Assembly (NCBI GenBank): GCA_026874595.1
Contig: CM049322.1
Coordinates: forward strand, 52,665,386-52,729,385
Direction of reading: 5' to 3'
Length of the DNA stretch: 64,000 nt
Origin: Sipunculus nudus
Lineage: Eukaryota > Annelida > Sipuncula > Golfingiida > Sipunculidae
A model generated the notes under the pieces. That model saw only the letters and a list, made by a program, of their open reading frames with translations, ran no database searches and was not told the DNA's origin. Shown in pieces: positions 47,285-59,105 of the stretch. Position numbers and translations under genes: made by a program. Position 1 is the stretch's first letter; every line of letters starts with the position of its first letter.

Positions 47285-47460
47285 AAAACGTAGCCTAGTG
47301 GTTAAGGCGTTGCCCTCCGGAGCTGAAGGTCCCCGTTTCGAACCCCGCAGGTGCCCCAATGGCATAATGGTTAAATCTCTTTAAAGAGCCTCAGAGATTT
47401 GCTCTAAGGTCTTAACGACAGGTTATGTTTTCTGGATTTTTCCTAACCCCGTGCATATAA
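47285..47460 (+). mobile_element. tRNA-derived SINE (unit 2 copy)
   Basis: A RNA polymerase III A box TAGCCTAGTGG (47291-47301) and a B-box-like CGTTTCGAACCCC (about 47333-47345) are spaced as in a tRNA, followed by a tRNA-unrelated body (TCTAAGGTCTTAACGACAGG). The head does not fold as a complete tRNA. A diverged counterpart sits at the equivalent place in unit 3. Confidence 0.6.
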
Positions 47461-47934
47461 ACCATAAATCCTGAAGGTTTCATAAAAACATATCATCTTA
47501 TCACATGGATATCGTCACCCTCATTCAATAGACAGTGCCACCAACAGCCCAAGTACCTATCTATTAACAGAATATATCGCCAGATTTTCCCAATTATAAC
47601 GAAATATATTCCAAGACATATTATGGTTGAAGATAAATCAAATTTAGTAAAATATCCTTTGATGTAGGGTTTAGATCTTGGTGGCTGCAAGTCCTGGATA
47701 TACATTTGACTTTGTCGACACATAATCATGTGACTGAACAACAGGTTTAAAAGACTAACAAAATCTACGGACCCAGCAGTAAATAAAACTCCACATACTA
47801 ACATAGAAATAGAATCTTCTGTTACTAATCAATCTGATAGTAATTAATTGCTGCAGATACATATCAGGTTTGGAGCACTGCGTGATGAATAAAATATCCA
47901 TTTTTTCAATAATAGGTCATATGTGTATAATTGT

Positions 47935-48158
47935 CTAATTAGTGATGAAGTCAATCTCACAGAGTACGTTAAGTTGAAAGTAACATTCGGTGTTATCCCA
48001 TTTGAAAAGATGTTTCTCCCACAGCTGCAGGCATCGCGCTAAGGTGCCACCGTTTGGTTCTCCCGGGGCCCAGTTTTCGTACTCAATTGGCTGACCAGAT
48101 GTTAGCCATGTCCAGGTATCATCATTATCGTGGTCATGCCCTGATGTCCAAACATTGG
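47935..48158 (-). CDS. Lectin B exon 4 (C-terminal half of CTLD)
   Basis: Acceptor TTTTATAG. Codes TNVWTSGHDHDNDDTW, WLTSGQPIEYENW, APGEPNGGTLARCLQLW, LFKWDNTECYFQLNVLCE and IDFITN then TAG. 224 bases, same as lectin A exon 4. Confidence 0.9.
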
Positions 48159-50932
48159 CTATAAAAACATGTGCCAGATGAAGAAATCTCTAGAAAGCTG
48201 TTATATCATTCCTGAAATAAAATTCCTCTTAATCATAGTTATGTTTATATATACACATATGTTTGTATGTATAATTAATGTTTAGTTAGTTGGCCTTTCG
48301 TGAATACCTCAGGGCTGTTTCCCATGTTTCTTTAAGTTCAGATCTTAACTGAATTGATTTCATTTACATTAAACAGTATGGTGTCGCTTGGCTGTTTTGA
48401 TATGACGATATATTCTGGGCTACGGATAAGCACTTTTGAACTCCCGTTTATTTTGAGGTGTTAAAGTATCTGTTGGATTCATCTTTCTTGATTACAATTA
48501 GACATTTAGATGACATAAATATTTCTTATAAAAAAGCCATGGATTTCATGAAGGATGGTTCAAGATAGAACTTGCTCAGTGAATATTTTGTCTGGTTAAG
48601 AAAGACGTAGGCTGTAGTCTCTTAAGGTCTTATGATCGTCAACAATCGTAAAATTGACATTTTTGTGAAAAACGTGACCTTATAGTTATATCTATCTTGT
48701 CACAAAAACACTTTCCTGGCGTCATATTGTATCCACTGGAAAAATAAGCATTTTAATTCAGATATCAACCCCACGTGGGTTGTATACAGGACCACTGTCA
48801 GCTCGGCGAGAACCAACAGGGTATTCAATTGCTTATTGGTTAACTATTTACTGGCGGTGCACGGCCCATCTTTGATTGACAGACGTGCAGAGGCCGCTGG
48901 TCAATCAGCCGGGACTGTGCTTATCTTTATTACCGGGACTCGATAATTAATTGGCAATAATTACTGCCAACACTTCCCCCTATACTCTTACCCCTGATCT
49001 ATTTTGCAGATCGTGGCATTTTGTTTAGGTCTGTGTCACTGCCAAACATATCGTCAGGACCATCCTAAACGGGTAAACGTGATTTAGCAAGAATATGTCA
49101 TGAAATATGAAATTGCCGCTTGTTATTTCAGTATATTTTACATTCTGGCTTATTATTGTTTCACCTATGTTATTATCTTGTCTTATATTATGTTCAATAT
49201 ATCTGTCATTTTGAATATATTCAAAAGCTGGTTAAAAAAAATATTTTCGTTTCATGACGTAGCAGAATACTACAAACCGATAAAATATTGCCTTGCTTGG
49301 CACTCGCCGCTTCTTGTGTATAATTATTATATTGTTCTGTAATTGTGCGTCTCCTTGTATATCGCTGTTAAAGCCAGCTGACAGCGTCCACATTCACTGA
49401 AATCGTTCACATTATACGCGGTAAATACGGCACCTTGTGAAAAAGTCACCCTTGTTTTAATATTCATATTACGTGCTGCTGGGTGGCTCATGGCGCCGTA
49501 TAATACATAAAAGTAAGTTCGGATCTTATGCGGGAGCGCTGTCAATCAACATCCGGATTCGATGATTTATTTTTACATTATAAACTATATTTAAGTCTTG
49601 ATACAGTTTTAAAGGATAAAGATATGCCAATTAAAACTTTAACAAAAAAGTATCATATTTTATGCTAAATATGCCTATTCAAAAGTTGGGAATCATAGGT
49701 TTCGTCATTCTAGGATTATATCTGTCTAACGTTACTAGCAGGTGTTCGTGTCTACAGTGTTCAAGTATGATTCACAGCGGGAGATACATTGGCAGTTCGA
49801 ATGTTTGCTCACAGTAATTAAAGTAATTGTTGCTTATCAGTCACTTCACACCTGACGAGTGTCCCGGCGCGGTGGCCTTATACTAATTACCGATGACCAA
49901 CCACTCAGAGCAGTAAGCTCCGCCTATTTCTGTTTGACAGTTCTTGAGATGCTATTTCATTTTAAAATTTCGTCTTTTTCCCCATGTCAAACAGTTTAAA
50001 TTTCAATTTTGTTTATCGAAACCAATTCAGATCAGAATTTATAATGAAAATATACGACTGTCACTTGCACTGATATTCCTGTTTCCCATTGAAAACGAGA
50101 TTTCTCTTCCCAAACAGTTTTTGGCCATTTTCTCAAAACAACGATTCAACAGACTGCGCGGTCTTTGGCGTTATATTTCTCAAAAACCACCACAAGCAGT
50201 GATTTCAAATTTCGCATATAGGTAAGTTGACACGTAATCTAAAATGCTCTTTTTATTTTTTGTTTCGACATCTATTTATTTTAGCAGTTATACAACATTT
50301 AAAAAAATATGCTTTTTTTGTATCATATTTTTTTTAATTTGAAAATTCAGTAGAAAAAAAAAATATTATAAACTCATGATAAAAAATTTGGAGATATTTT
50401 CTATGTACTTCCATGTGATACTATTTTTACATACATACTCTTTGCCATATGTGAGATATATCGCGATAAAAAAAATAAATAAATAATTTATTTTTTTTAA
50501 AATCTTCAATGGAAAATCTGACCCATCCAAAACGATTGTCCATTTCTGTATTTATTAGTATTGTTATTACAATAATATTATTAGAAATATAAGCTTGATA
50601 TAACAAGAGCTTGACATTACGTGATAAGCTCCAAGAGTATACCTGATTTTGTCCATATTGTATCATATCCGGTTTAAATGTACATGTACATGTTCTTGAG
50701 ATGCTATTTCATTTTTAAATTTCGTCTTTTTCCCCATGACAAACGGTTTAAATTTCAATTTTGTTTATCGAAACCAATTCAGATCAGAATTTATAATGAA
50801 AATATACGACTGTCACTTGCACTGATATTCCTGTTTCCCATTGAAAACGAGATTTCTCTTCCCAAACAGTTTTTGGCCATTTTCTCAAAACAACGATTCA
50901 ACAGATATTCATGAATATATATAAGAATCATT

Positions 50933-51011
<79 letters not shown>

Positions 51012-52282
51012 AAGAGCAAGAATTAGTAATAGAATTGTTTATTATTTATAGATACATGGCGTCATAATCGAAGAACACTTCACCACCCCAGTGCCAACTC
51101 ACTCAAACAAGGGAAATATGTTTAACCTGTTTTGTTAAGAAAGGGAAAACAATGTTATGAATGTGCAATTTTACATTATAAGGTAACAGGAAGAATAAAT
51201 TTACTTTCTACTCCCTGATCAATCAACATATACTCAATGTGGAGCTGTTCCTTTTCATCTTCGATGCTGACAAGACCGCTGTCATGTTCCCAGCAAATTC
51301 TTTCCGCCTTCTCCCAGTTGGCCTTTTCTTTGAATAATTTGTAGCAAGAAGACTGAAACTCAAACATGCCTACTGGATTTTCTTTTTCAAAGAGGTAACC
51401 GAAGCCGTTTGGACACACTGTAGATATAAGAAATACCATACCATGATATTTTTTTTTTCTTTTGATAAATTCTTTGAATAAAAGTGACTTTGTCCGCAGA
51501 GGGTTATCTTGTTCATAAACTTTCAGGTTGACCAAAAAGGATTTTTTTAGTAATTCATTCGAAATGCTATCGGACAGTAATTAATTACAACTTTATTACT
51601 TAAAATAAAACATAAATATTTAAAAATAAAAATAAATCATTGACCACTCTGTATGCTTGACAGAAATATCTGGTAACGAATTATATTTTCTTCCATTTTG
51701 TTCAAATTTAAAAATATTTGTGCACTTAAAAATTTAAAAATGTCGTCAGATGGGCGTTAAACTTACATTAGTTTTTTTTCGACTCACAAATGATCTTACA
51801 CATAAGATGACTCTAGATACCTTTCTTCTTTGTACATATGTTCACAGGGACGGCCGTTAAATCAGGTGTCTTCGCTTCAAGGATACAGATATTTTCAAAC
51901 AGTTTAGTACTGTTACATCGAAGACCAATCTGTCTTGAACATATATCCAGACATTCCTTTCTAGATATACGGCCTTTGTAAACTCGTTTTATTTCTGTGT
52001 CACTTGCTTGTGGGTCTTTAACCAGTGACCTTTGACCTATAAAATGATAAAATGTTTTATCATTGATAAAACCCGAAACTCTTTCCTTGTTATTATTTAA
52101 CTAATGTTTGCCAATACCTAACCCTGGCATATAAAGCAATTAGAATATAGTTAACGTTTAAAGTGGATAATCATGCTAATATGCTAATCGAGATACGTAT
52201 TTTAATTTTGTTAATTATATAGCAACAATGAGTTATTACCTCCGAGCACGAGTACTGCAAATAATAAATGTGCCAGAATCAT
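47935..52282 (-). CDS. Secreted C-type lectin B (signal peptide + PAN-like segment + CTLD), 231 aa
   Basis: Four phase-1 exons: 52282-52240, 52036-51821, 51417-51205 and 48158-47935 (43+216+213+224 = 696 bases, open to TAG). Residues 1-15 are a signal peptide (MILAHLLFAVLVLGG); 16-86 the PAN-like segment (SRKECLDICS...RCNST...NICILEA...NICTKK); 87-231 the C-type lectin domain (CPNGF, SSCYKLF, ANWEKAERIC, GLVSIE, VWTSGHDHD, NWAPGEPN, RCLQLW, KWDNTEC, VLCE). Unlike lectin A it keeps EPN, the motif associated with mannose-type sugars in calcium-dependent lectins, although WND reads WDN. Intron 3 is 3 kb, enlarged relative to A by sequence at about 48.6-50.9 kb. Promoter block and TATA-like box are shared with A. 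It is probably the functional sugar-binding member; that is inference. Confidence 0.88.
49941..50153 (+). repeat. 213-bp direct repeat, copy 1
   Basis: Starts TTCTTGAGATGCTATTTCAT and ends AACGATTCAACAGA. Nearly identical (about four differences by eye) to 50693-50905. Confidence 0.9.
50693..50905 (+). repeat. 213-bp direct repeat, copy 2
   Basis: Second copy; the interval between copies is about 540 bp. Recent duplication, or the ends of an unidentified element. Confidence 0.9.
50934..51010. repeat. (TA)n(GA)n compound microsatellite
   Basis: TA tract to 50975, then about 18 GA units. In lectin A the matching TA tract is split by the hammerhead-bearing element. Confidence 0.95.
51205..51417 (-). 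CDS. Lectin B exon 3 (N-terminal half of CTLD)
   Basis: Codes VCPNGFGYLFEKENPVGM, FEFQSSCYKLFKEK, ANWEKAERICWEHD, GLVSIEDEKEQLHIEYM and LIDQGVE. Donor GTAAAT, acceptor TCTACAG. Confidence 0.9.
51821..52036 (-). CDS. Lectin B exon 2 (PAN-like segment)
   Basis: Codes QRSLVKDPQASDTEIKRV, YKGRISRKECLDICSRQ, LRCNSTKLFENICILEA and KTPDLTAVPVNICTKKK. One codon shorter than lectin A exon 2 (PVN-I for PIDK-I). Acceptor TTTTATAG, donor GTATCT. Confidence 0.85.
52240..52282 (-). CDS. Lectin B exon 1 (signal peptide)
   Basis: Codes MILAHLLFAVLVLG, ending in phase 1 at GTAATA. Same length and start context (CCGTTGGACA-AATG) as lectin A exon 1. Confidence 0.85.
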
Positions 52283-52348
52283 TTTGTCCAACGGTCCAGG
52301 CTTTGAATCAGGTGAACTCTTCTTTCAGGTGATCCCAGTAAACTCCGA

Positions 52349-52358
52349 AGTATAAATC
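52349..52358 (-). promoter_or_regulatory. TATA-like box of lectin B
   Basis: GATTTATACT on the minus strand, 69 bases upstream of the ATG, conserved with lectin A. Confidence 0.5.
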
Positions 52359-54010
52359 AAGTCAACGCTTCTAATATATCCAAGCTTAAGGACCCAGACG
52401 GGATATTAAGTCGTCCTGAAAATTTCTTTTTGAATCATCAAACGAATGCATCAATTTTGTCGATTCCAGGTATCACTCCACCCGTCATTTATGTCTGGAA
52501 CAATATGCTTTTAAGTACTTTAACATATACGTGAGTGTTGGCAGGGACGTAAGAAACAGCACACACTATCCATGTGGTTAAAAGGAAATGCCACTTAAAG
52601 CCCCTTTTTTCCACTTACACAGGTCGAGCATAATGCGTTCTTTGATCGTTATAATTATCAATCTTTTTATAAAGGTATGTGTCACATCTCCACTATGGCT
52701 AGGAAAAACCACAAACGAACAGGATAACATAAACAATGTATGACTACTGGACTTTGTTGTTGCCAGTCATATTCACACAAACACATTTATATTAGTTTTT
52801 GTTTATAATACATTTTACCATGAACTATTTATCACTCACGTCAACCTAATTAATGAATATTTACCGCCATTTACTAAAAATGAATACCAATGCTATTGCG
52901 TGTAACATGAAAGTATTTGGAATAATTATAAATATGCAAATAGCTTTAAAATATGTAAACATTGCTTTTTAAAGGCTCAATCACAAGGAATACTGAAGGA
53001 ATGTATTTGTTCTATGAAAAGTATAATTTGTGCATTATTAACCTACTATTTCGTTCTATTATTGACGGAAAATGGATGGGTAGGTTTCAAAGAGAATTGA
53101 TTGGATGAAAGTAGCTTAAATAAAAAATTGACTTTGCAGATGTTAAGCTGGGTTTTACGCAAAAGTTCCCAATTTTACAATAGCAGAAAGAATGACCATT
53201 ATTACAACAGTGTACCTGAAAAAAAGGCATTAACACGTACTTACAAAGGATTGTATACCTTCTCTCAAACAAACAAAGTGTAGGTTAAATACAATGAAAA
53301 TGACTCTAGGGGTCATCTACTTAAGTTAGGCAGTGTCTAATCACGTGTCATGGCACAACAAACCCATGCCAGGTCTCCTCGAAAAAAAAACAAAGCCCCG
53401 CGAATACTGTCGAGTATCTCTAGTAAAATGAAGAAGGATAGGTGCGGCGTCCCAAATGTACACTCTGCCAATCGCGCCGAAACGCCATCTACCGACGAAT
53501 TCTAATAGTCCTACAGTCGGATATATAATCTGCTTTGTATATCACACAAAGTAAGTATTTTTTTTATCAGATTATCCATAGTATGCATGATGAAATCAGC
53601 TGAGCGGTACAAACTTGAGGGTACGTTCATGTTCATTAGAATATCTAATGTATGTATGATAAACTAATCTGTCGTGAATGTCACAAATACACAAGTTAGA
53701 GGCTATGCATGATAAGTGCTATATGATGTATGATGAAATCAGCTGGCTTGACTGTCACAAACAAATAAACCGGTAAGTTCATTATCACTCCTTACATGTT
53801 AATATTTCGGAAAATTATTACAGACCGGGGAAATGGTTTAGGTCCTATGAAACAATCCATTTACAACAATTTCTCTAAACATGCTATAGTATTCATGAGA
53901 CGGGTTAAAGAAATAGCCAATCCCTCATTTGATAATTTGATATCTGAGACTTTCGGATTTTCTAGTCGTTGTAGTTTCTTCTCCTCCTCCTCTTCCTACT
54001 CCTTCATTTG

Positions 54011-54185
54011 TTATATTATTATTATAATTATTCTTATCAATATAATAATTATAATAATAGTTATAATAATAATAATTATTATTATCATTATAATTATTAA
54101 GGTATACGTTTCAATGGGATTATTATATAAGGTTATTACTTGTATCATTATTATCATTATTATCATTATTATCATTATTATCAGT

Positions 54186-54245
<60 letters not shown>

Positions 54246-54246
54246 G
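54011..54246. repeat. (ATT)n-rich trinucleotide array
   Basis: TTATTATTA and ATCATT words, with interruptions. Poly-Ile/Asn reading frames across it are artefacts. Confidence 0.9.
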
Positions 54247-55849
54247 TCATCAAGGTATAAGTATCCAGGAGGTTTAAGTTCAAGTTGTTGGGAATGTGCC
54301 AGGAGTAGTAGTCGTAGCAAAATCACAATACTTGTGATGAATCACTAATCATACACATAAGTAGTAAAATAATGATAATTATAATAAACATTATGACCGA
54401 CCAATAATGTAATAGTATTTTATTCATAATTTATAGTCACGACATTCTCTCATGGCATACTCATAATCGGATCCATTTGTATTATCCAGATGTTCCCAAC
54501 TGGGAAACGTAACTGCAATAATATTTATGCCTTACCCAGGATAGCAAGAGTTCAAGCGTGTAGAAACATAAGAAAAAGACACGAATTGAAGTGGATTATA
54601 CTGTTTATGTACGTTAAATAAAGTGGCCCGGTTTATTGAGTTCGGAGTATAAATCTTTGGACGCATCTTTCATCCTATCATTAACAATCTGAGAAGAAAC
54701 CTGTGACATGAAGAATTTCATTTTTTATATGAAGTAGTTTCTTTATACTATATATGTTGTTCTATTTATTAAACATAGACTGCACCGATATGCAAGAAAA
54801 TATTACGAGAACTCTATTCCTTAAATGGTTGCTTTTGTTGGTCAGAAGGAAGTAAGTATTCGGCTGACTCGGTGAAAAGCATTGCTACCCCAGGAAATCG
54901 AAACCGGGTCATTTGTGGAGAACGCCGAGGGTATTGCCACTTGACTGTCCAGGCTATATTAAAGACAAGTTGACTGATTTTCAAAAAAAGAGTCGGAATC
55001 CTAAGTTACATTTATAATAGCTTATATTGTATACGTAGATAAAGAAATATTAGTCCATCAGTACAAAAACGCGTAAAACAGTTCTGTATTGTTTTACGAG
55101 GATAAATAATCCATAGGCCCATTTTAAGCAACATTTAAGTATCCTTTGGTCTGTTATGGACAATCTTATTTAACAATTTATCTCTAACTTATAATAAAGC
55201 TTCGTGATGAGTGTGAAGCCCATTATTGTGGTGTTCAACAACACAATCCTATTTTTAATTTACACAGCGTTTGATAGTACATAATGCAAAAACCATCTAT
55301 TACTACGGGTGCACACCAATAACTGCATACTACCATAGCACACAAAATGTGGAGACAGCTACGTGGGCTGTGAATTTGACACATTTTTCAAAACAGATTG
55401 ATGAGGAAAATATAATTTCAAGTCCAGTAAAAAAGAATTTCCTTTTTATCACTTTAAGTGCACACTAACAAGAAGAACTACAATAGCAAAAACAAATGTG
55501 GAGATAGCTTTGTGGACTTTTGCATTAAATTCTGACCACATATTCCAAAACAGATTAATGAGAAAAAAGATATTTTAAAGCTAGTAAAAAATCCATTTAT
55601 CATAGTTCTGGTTGTTTTCAAACCCTGGAAATGCAGGAATACCAAACACGCAGGAAAGAACAAAAATGCACATAAATGCATGTAACATAGTTTGATTAAA
55701 AAGAAACCACCATAAACATAAATGGGCCTAACTCGCACATCCAGATATATAGTCCTTCAGTTTTTCTCTTACAAATGACTTAGCACAACTGTCTTGTAAT
55801 GCTTAATGTAAATATATCAATATTTTTCTCTTAAATATATTGAAGTATA

Positions 55850-56035
55850 TATATGCCAGAGTGTATAATTTGATAAATATATGTATATATAAATAATTTA
55901 TGTATATACATGTTTAAGCGTAGGAATATGTATATATGTATATGCATGTATATATGTATGTATATGTGTACGTGTACATGTATGTATATGATTACATGTG
56001 TATCTATATATTTGTTTTATTTATTCTATTTATAT
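55850..56035. repeat. Degenerate TATG/TATA-rich simple repeat
   Basis: TATATGTATATGCATGTATA-type words; counterpart of the simple repeat at 44386-44520 in unit 1. Confidence 0.7.
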
Positions 56036-56841
56036 GGATTTTATAGGTAAATCAACTCATATATGTATGTAGATGGACCATGAGTGTGCAATAAACATTC
56101 TCAATTTTAAGACGAATGTAATCGATCATCACAAGGAATCAACGGAGAAACCCATTAAACAGAATGAAACAACATCCAATAATTGTTATCTATGTAAGTA
56201 ACACCAGCGACCCAACATTTGATTCAGTTGATGCACTAGAAACTTTAAAATATATCATGCAGTCCCTTAACAGTTGAATGACACTCAACACAAGTACCAT
56301 TATAAGCATGGGATTCAGTTGATATTTTCTTAGATTGAAGCAATTAATAATAAGATTTGTATTGTTGTATGTTTCTGCACAATTTTCAACGAACAAAAAC
56401 ATTCTTTTTAGCTGAAAAGATAGTTGTTCAGTTTGCACAGCGGCAATGACCAGAATATCAGGACATCTCCGATATACTCTTGGGAACATGTGGGGTACAT
56501 GGCATAATTACTTCTTTCAGAGATATCAGGACAATGTTTATGGGTACGGCTGTCCAATCACCTAAACCGGTCTTACCTGGTTATGTGTTCGTAAATATGT
56601 TTGTGTCTGTTTTACTCGTTTTTGTCTAAAAATTTGTTGAACGGATAATTGTTATTAGAACACCTTAGAATGTTTATTATAAGGAATTGGGGAAACAAAG
56701 CTGGGATCATCACAAAAAGAACGGTTAACACAGTTAATTTATGTGGAAAAAACAATGGGGGTTTTAATGACCCGACTGCGTCATTTTACTTGCTAAAACA
56801 GCTGGGTCACTTGAGAAATATAAAGAGAATGATTCGTTTGT

Positions 56842-57049
56842 CCTCCTTTCTATAATATATTTTCTCGATTGGAGTAGCTGGTGAAGCAGCTTTCTTCAAT
56901 TCATGAATACAGATTTTTTAACCAGTTATCGTTATTACATCATTTTGTGCATATTCCTCTAGAAATTTCTTTCTTTATGGACGACTTTTGTCTAATCGTT
57001 TCATTTCTGTGTTACTGGCTGCTGGGTCTTTGTTCAATGATCTTGTGAC
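56842..57049 (-). pseudogene. PAN-like exon E (dead paralogue, unit 3)
   Basis: Reads VTRSLNKDPAASNTEMKRL, DKSRP-stop-RKKFLEEYAQN, a second stop, then KICIHELKKAASPA and EKIYYRKE. Acceptor AG has become TG, donor GT has become AC, two stops are in frame, a short deletion is present and only one Cys remains. It is the most decayed of the five PAN-like exons and closest to exon D (IHELKKAASP, EKIYYRKE). Confidence 0.75.
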
Positions 57050-57883
57050 CAGAAAATGATATACACTGACATTTTGGAAGTAACAACATCCTGTTATACA
57101 TTGCTTACTATCCACTTTTAAAGTAATATTTGCTTAACATTCAACATTATATTGATTAACATTTGAAAAACATATGTTCATCTTAAGAAAGTATGCATTC
57201 TTATATGACATAATATATACCGTGACTAATTTATCTCCTGTGAGTGGGGGGAAATGAGAATAAAGAAATGGCCTAAACCTTTTTTGCTAGACTGTCCTGC
57301 TTTAATGCAGTTACCTTCTTCTGGAATCCGATATGATCAATAAGATATCAAGACCACACTTCTAATCAACCCAGACTGGAATCACGTCAGCGATGAAATA
57401 TCGCCTCTGAAGATATTTATTTTGAATCCACTTTCGCTAATGCACTAATTAAAATAATGGACATTTATGGAACTACTAGCAAGTGATGATAGGAAAATAC
57501 AAATTACTTTTGCCAGGAGTAAAATACTCTCCAATCAATTGAGCTTCCAGATATGCTCAAATGTCAGGTCCTGTAGCACCCAGCCCCCCCCCCCCCCCCC
57601 CACGGAACGGGTGAGGACTGTAGATCTGGCATTTTATGTGATCTTTTAATTGGTACCTGCTGTTTATTTAGATTTCACTTATTCTGTTTATGTCGCCAAA
57701 AAAGATTACATATGTTATCAAAGACATCAACACAAAAAATAAAGTGTTAGTATATACCAACACGAGCTCAAATAGGAATTAAGTCATGACAGGGATATTT
57801 TCTTCATTTAGCAAACAACAAGTGGCCGGACGAAGCCTTTTACTTTTCTCCACAATTATAAATATATGTTCCTCTATGTAATC

Positions 57884-57886
<3 letters not shown>

Positions 57887-57955
<69 letters not shown>

Positions 57956-57956
57956 T
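57887..57956. repeat. (TA)n microsatellite (unit 3)
   Basis: Counterpart of 36859 and 46371. Confidence 0.95.
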
Positions 57957-58844
57957 TAAAGGAACATTTAATAAATAATCACTTTGAAAAATAGGTTCTC
58001 ATTTCATTAGTTTATACATTTACTGTAGATATTCCTTAAATGCAAGCGGTATCTGCTACCGCATCTGTTAATGCATTGTTCATGGCGCTATAATATTTCG
58101 ATTCACATATAAAGATTAACCTATTTTTATGCAATATCAGGCCATTTCACTTTTTCTTATTGAAATGGGTTGAATGGTTACCACAGATATTGTGCTTGTT
58201 TTTTTATATGAATGTATTTAAATGTAAAATAGTGACATCAAACAACTCTCAGGCCAGGTTGAAGACAGTGTGTTGATGTTTAACAGCATCGGCTTCCGAT
58301 TTCAGGCAACAGTATCAAAATAAATAAATCCTTTCCAAAGTCATTAAACAAATCCCACTCTATGAATATTTAAACCAGATAATTAATTAGTTATAAGTCG
58401 TTGGCATGTGGATACACATTAAACTAAAATAAAACGGTTCCATTGGAATAATTGAAAAATCCATTAATCCACAAAGGTGAATATAAAATAGGAAAGTCAC
58501 GTTTCATCAAGATTTGAACACAAAACTGGTCTCAACCTCACAGTGGATTTTCTGGGCACCATGTCTATTTTTCAATGAACACATAAATATTTATACGGTA
58601 AAGTTATATCGGAAACATTTATTTTACCAAATTTTATTTGAGGATTGACTTATTAAGCAAGTTTGTTATGAGCACGATTAAGCATGTATGCGGAAATCAA
58701 TGCCAAAAACATTCCTTTCAATAATTTACTAATTCACTTATTTAACACATTTATTTCAAGATTAACTAATTAGGCAATTCATGTACCTGAACAATTCCAC
58801 ACTAACAACATTTTTATGAGACTTCAGCAAGAGGAACATATCGC

Positions 58845-59015
58845 TAGTGGTTGTGGCGTAGGACTTCGGAGCTGAAGGTGCCCGGATTGAAACCCATTGG
58901 TGCCTAAATGGGATAATTGTTAAATCTCATTATAAAATCTTACAGACTCGCTCTAAGGTCGTAATGACAGGTTATGACTTCTGAATTATCTTTACCTGTG
59001 CATATAAAACCATGA
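58845..59015 (+). mobile_element. tRNA-derived SINE (unit 3 copy, diverged)
   Basis: Matches 47285-47460: CTAGTGGTTGTGGCGTAGGA, CGGAGCTGAAGGTGCCCGGA, GCTCTAAGGTCGTAATGACA. The B box (GATTGAAACCC) is degraded. Confidence 0.55.
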
Positions 59016-59105
59016 ATCTAGAAGGTTTTATAATACCATGTCATTCTTATCACATGGATTCATTCATCCTGATTCAAAAGACAGAGCCACCAACAGGCCA
59101 AGGCC

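Larger units (their letters stand above)
48625..50930. other. Lectin B intron 3 segment absent from lectin A
   Basis: Alignment with lectin A intron 3 is lost after the AAGAAAGACGTAGGCTGTAG word (about 48600) and resumes at the (TA)n(GA)n tract. The extra sequence includes GC-richer patches (48780-48920, 49360-49560, 49860-49930) and a direct repeat pair. No protein domain recognised. Confidence 0.5.
52380..56841. other. Intergenic part of unit 2, duplicated from unit 1
   Basis: No gene recognised. Counterpart of 41.1-45.3 kb; differs mainly by the trinucleotide array at 54.0 kb and lack of the C15 run and of the 94-bp tandem copy. Confidence 0.6.
57050..59105. other. Unit 3, truncated copy of the lectin unit
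   Basis: Parallels 45.5-47.55 kb (same order: TCTCCTGTGAGTGGGG, C-rich run at 57584-57601, TA tract, SINE, CACATGGAT-TCATCCT) and stops near 59105, about 400 bp before the place where a lectin exon 4 would be expected. No lectin exon follows. Confidence 0.65.

Noticed and set aside
47285..47365. A functional tRNA gene
   Set aside because: A and B boxes are present, but the acceptor stem and anticodon arm do not fold properly and a SINE-type body follows; a diverged copy sits in unit 3.
49944..50914. Two nearly identical plus-strand frames (about 93 and 78 codons) suggesting a duplicated gene
   Set aside because: The identity extends through the whole 213-bp direct repeat regardless of frame, the composition is AT-driven, and there is no domain or splice context.
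53796..54283. Long poly-Ile/Asn frames on both strands
   Set aside because: Translation of the (ATT)n array; no domain and frames exist on both strands.
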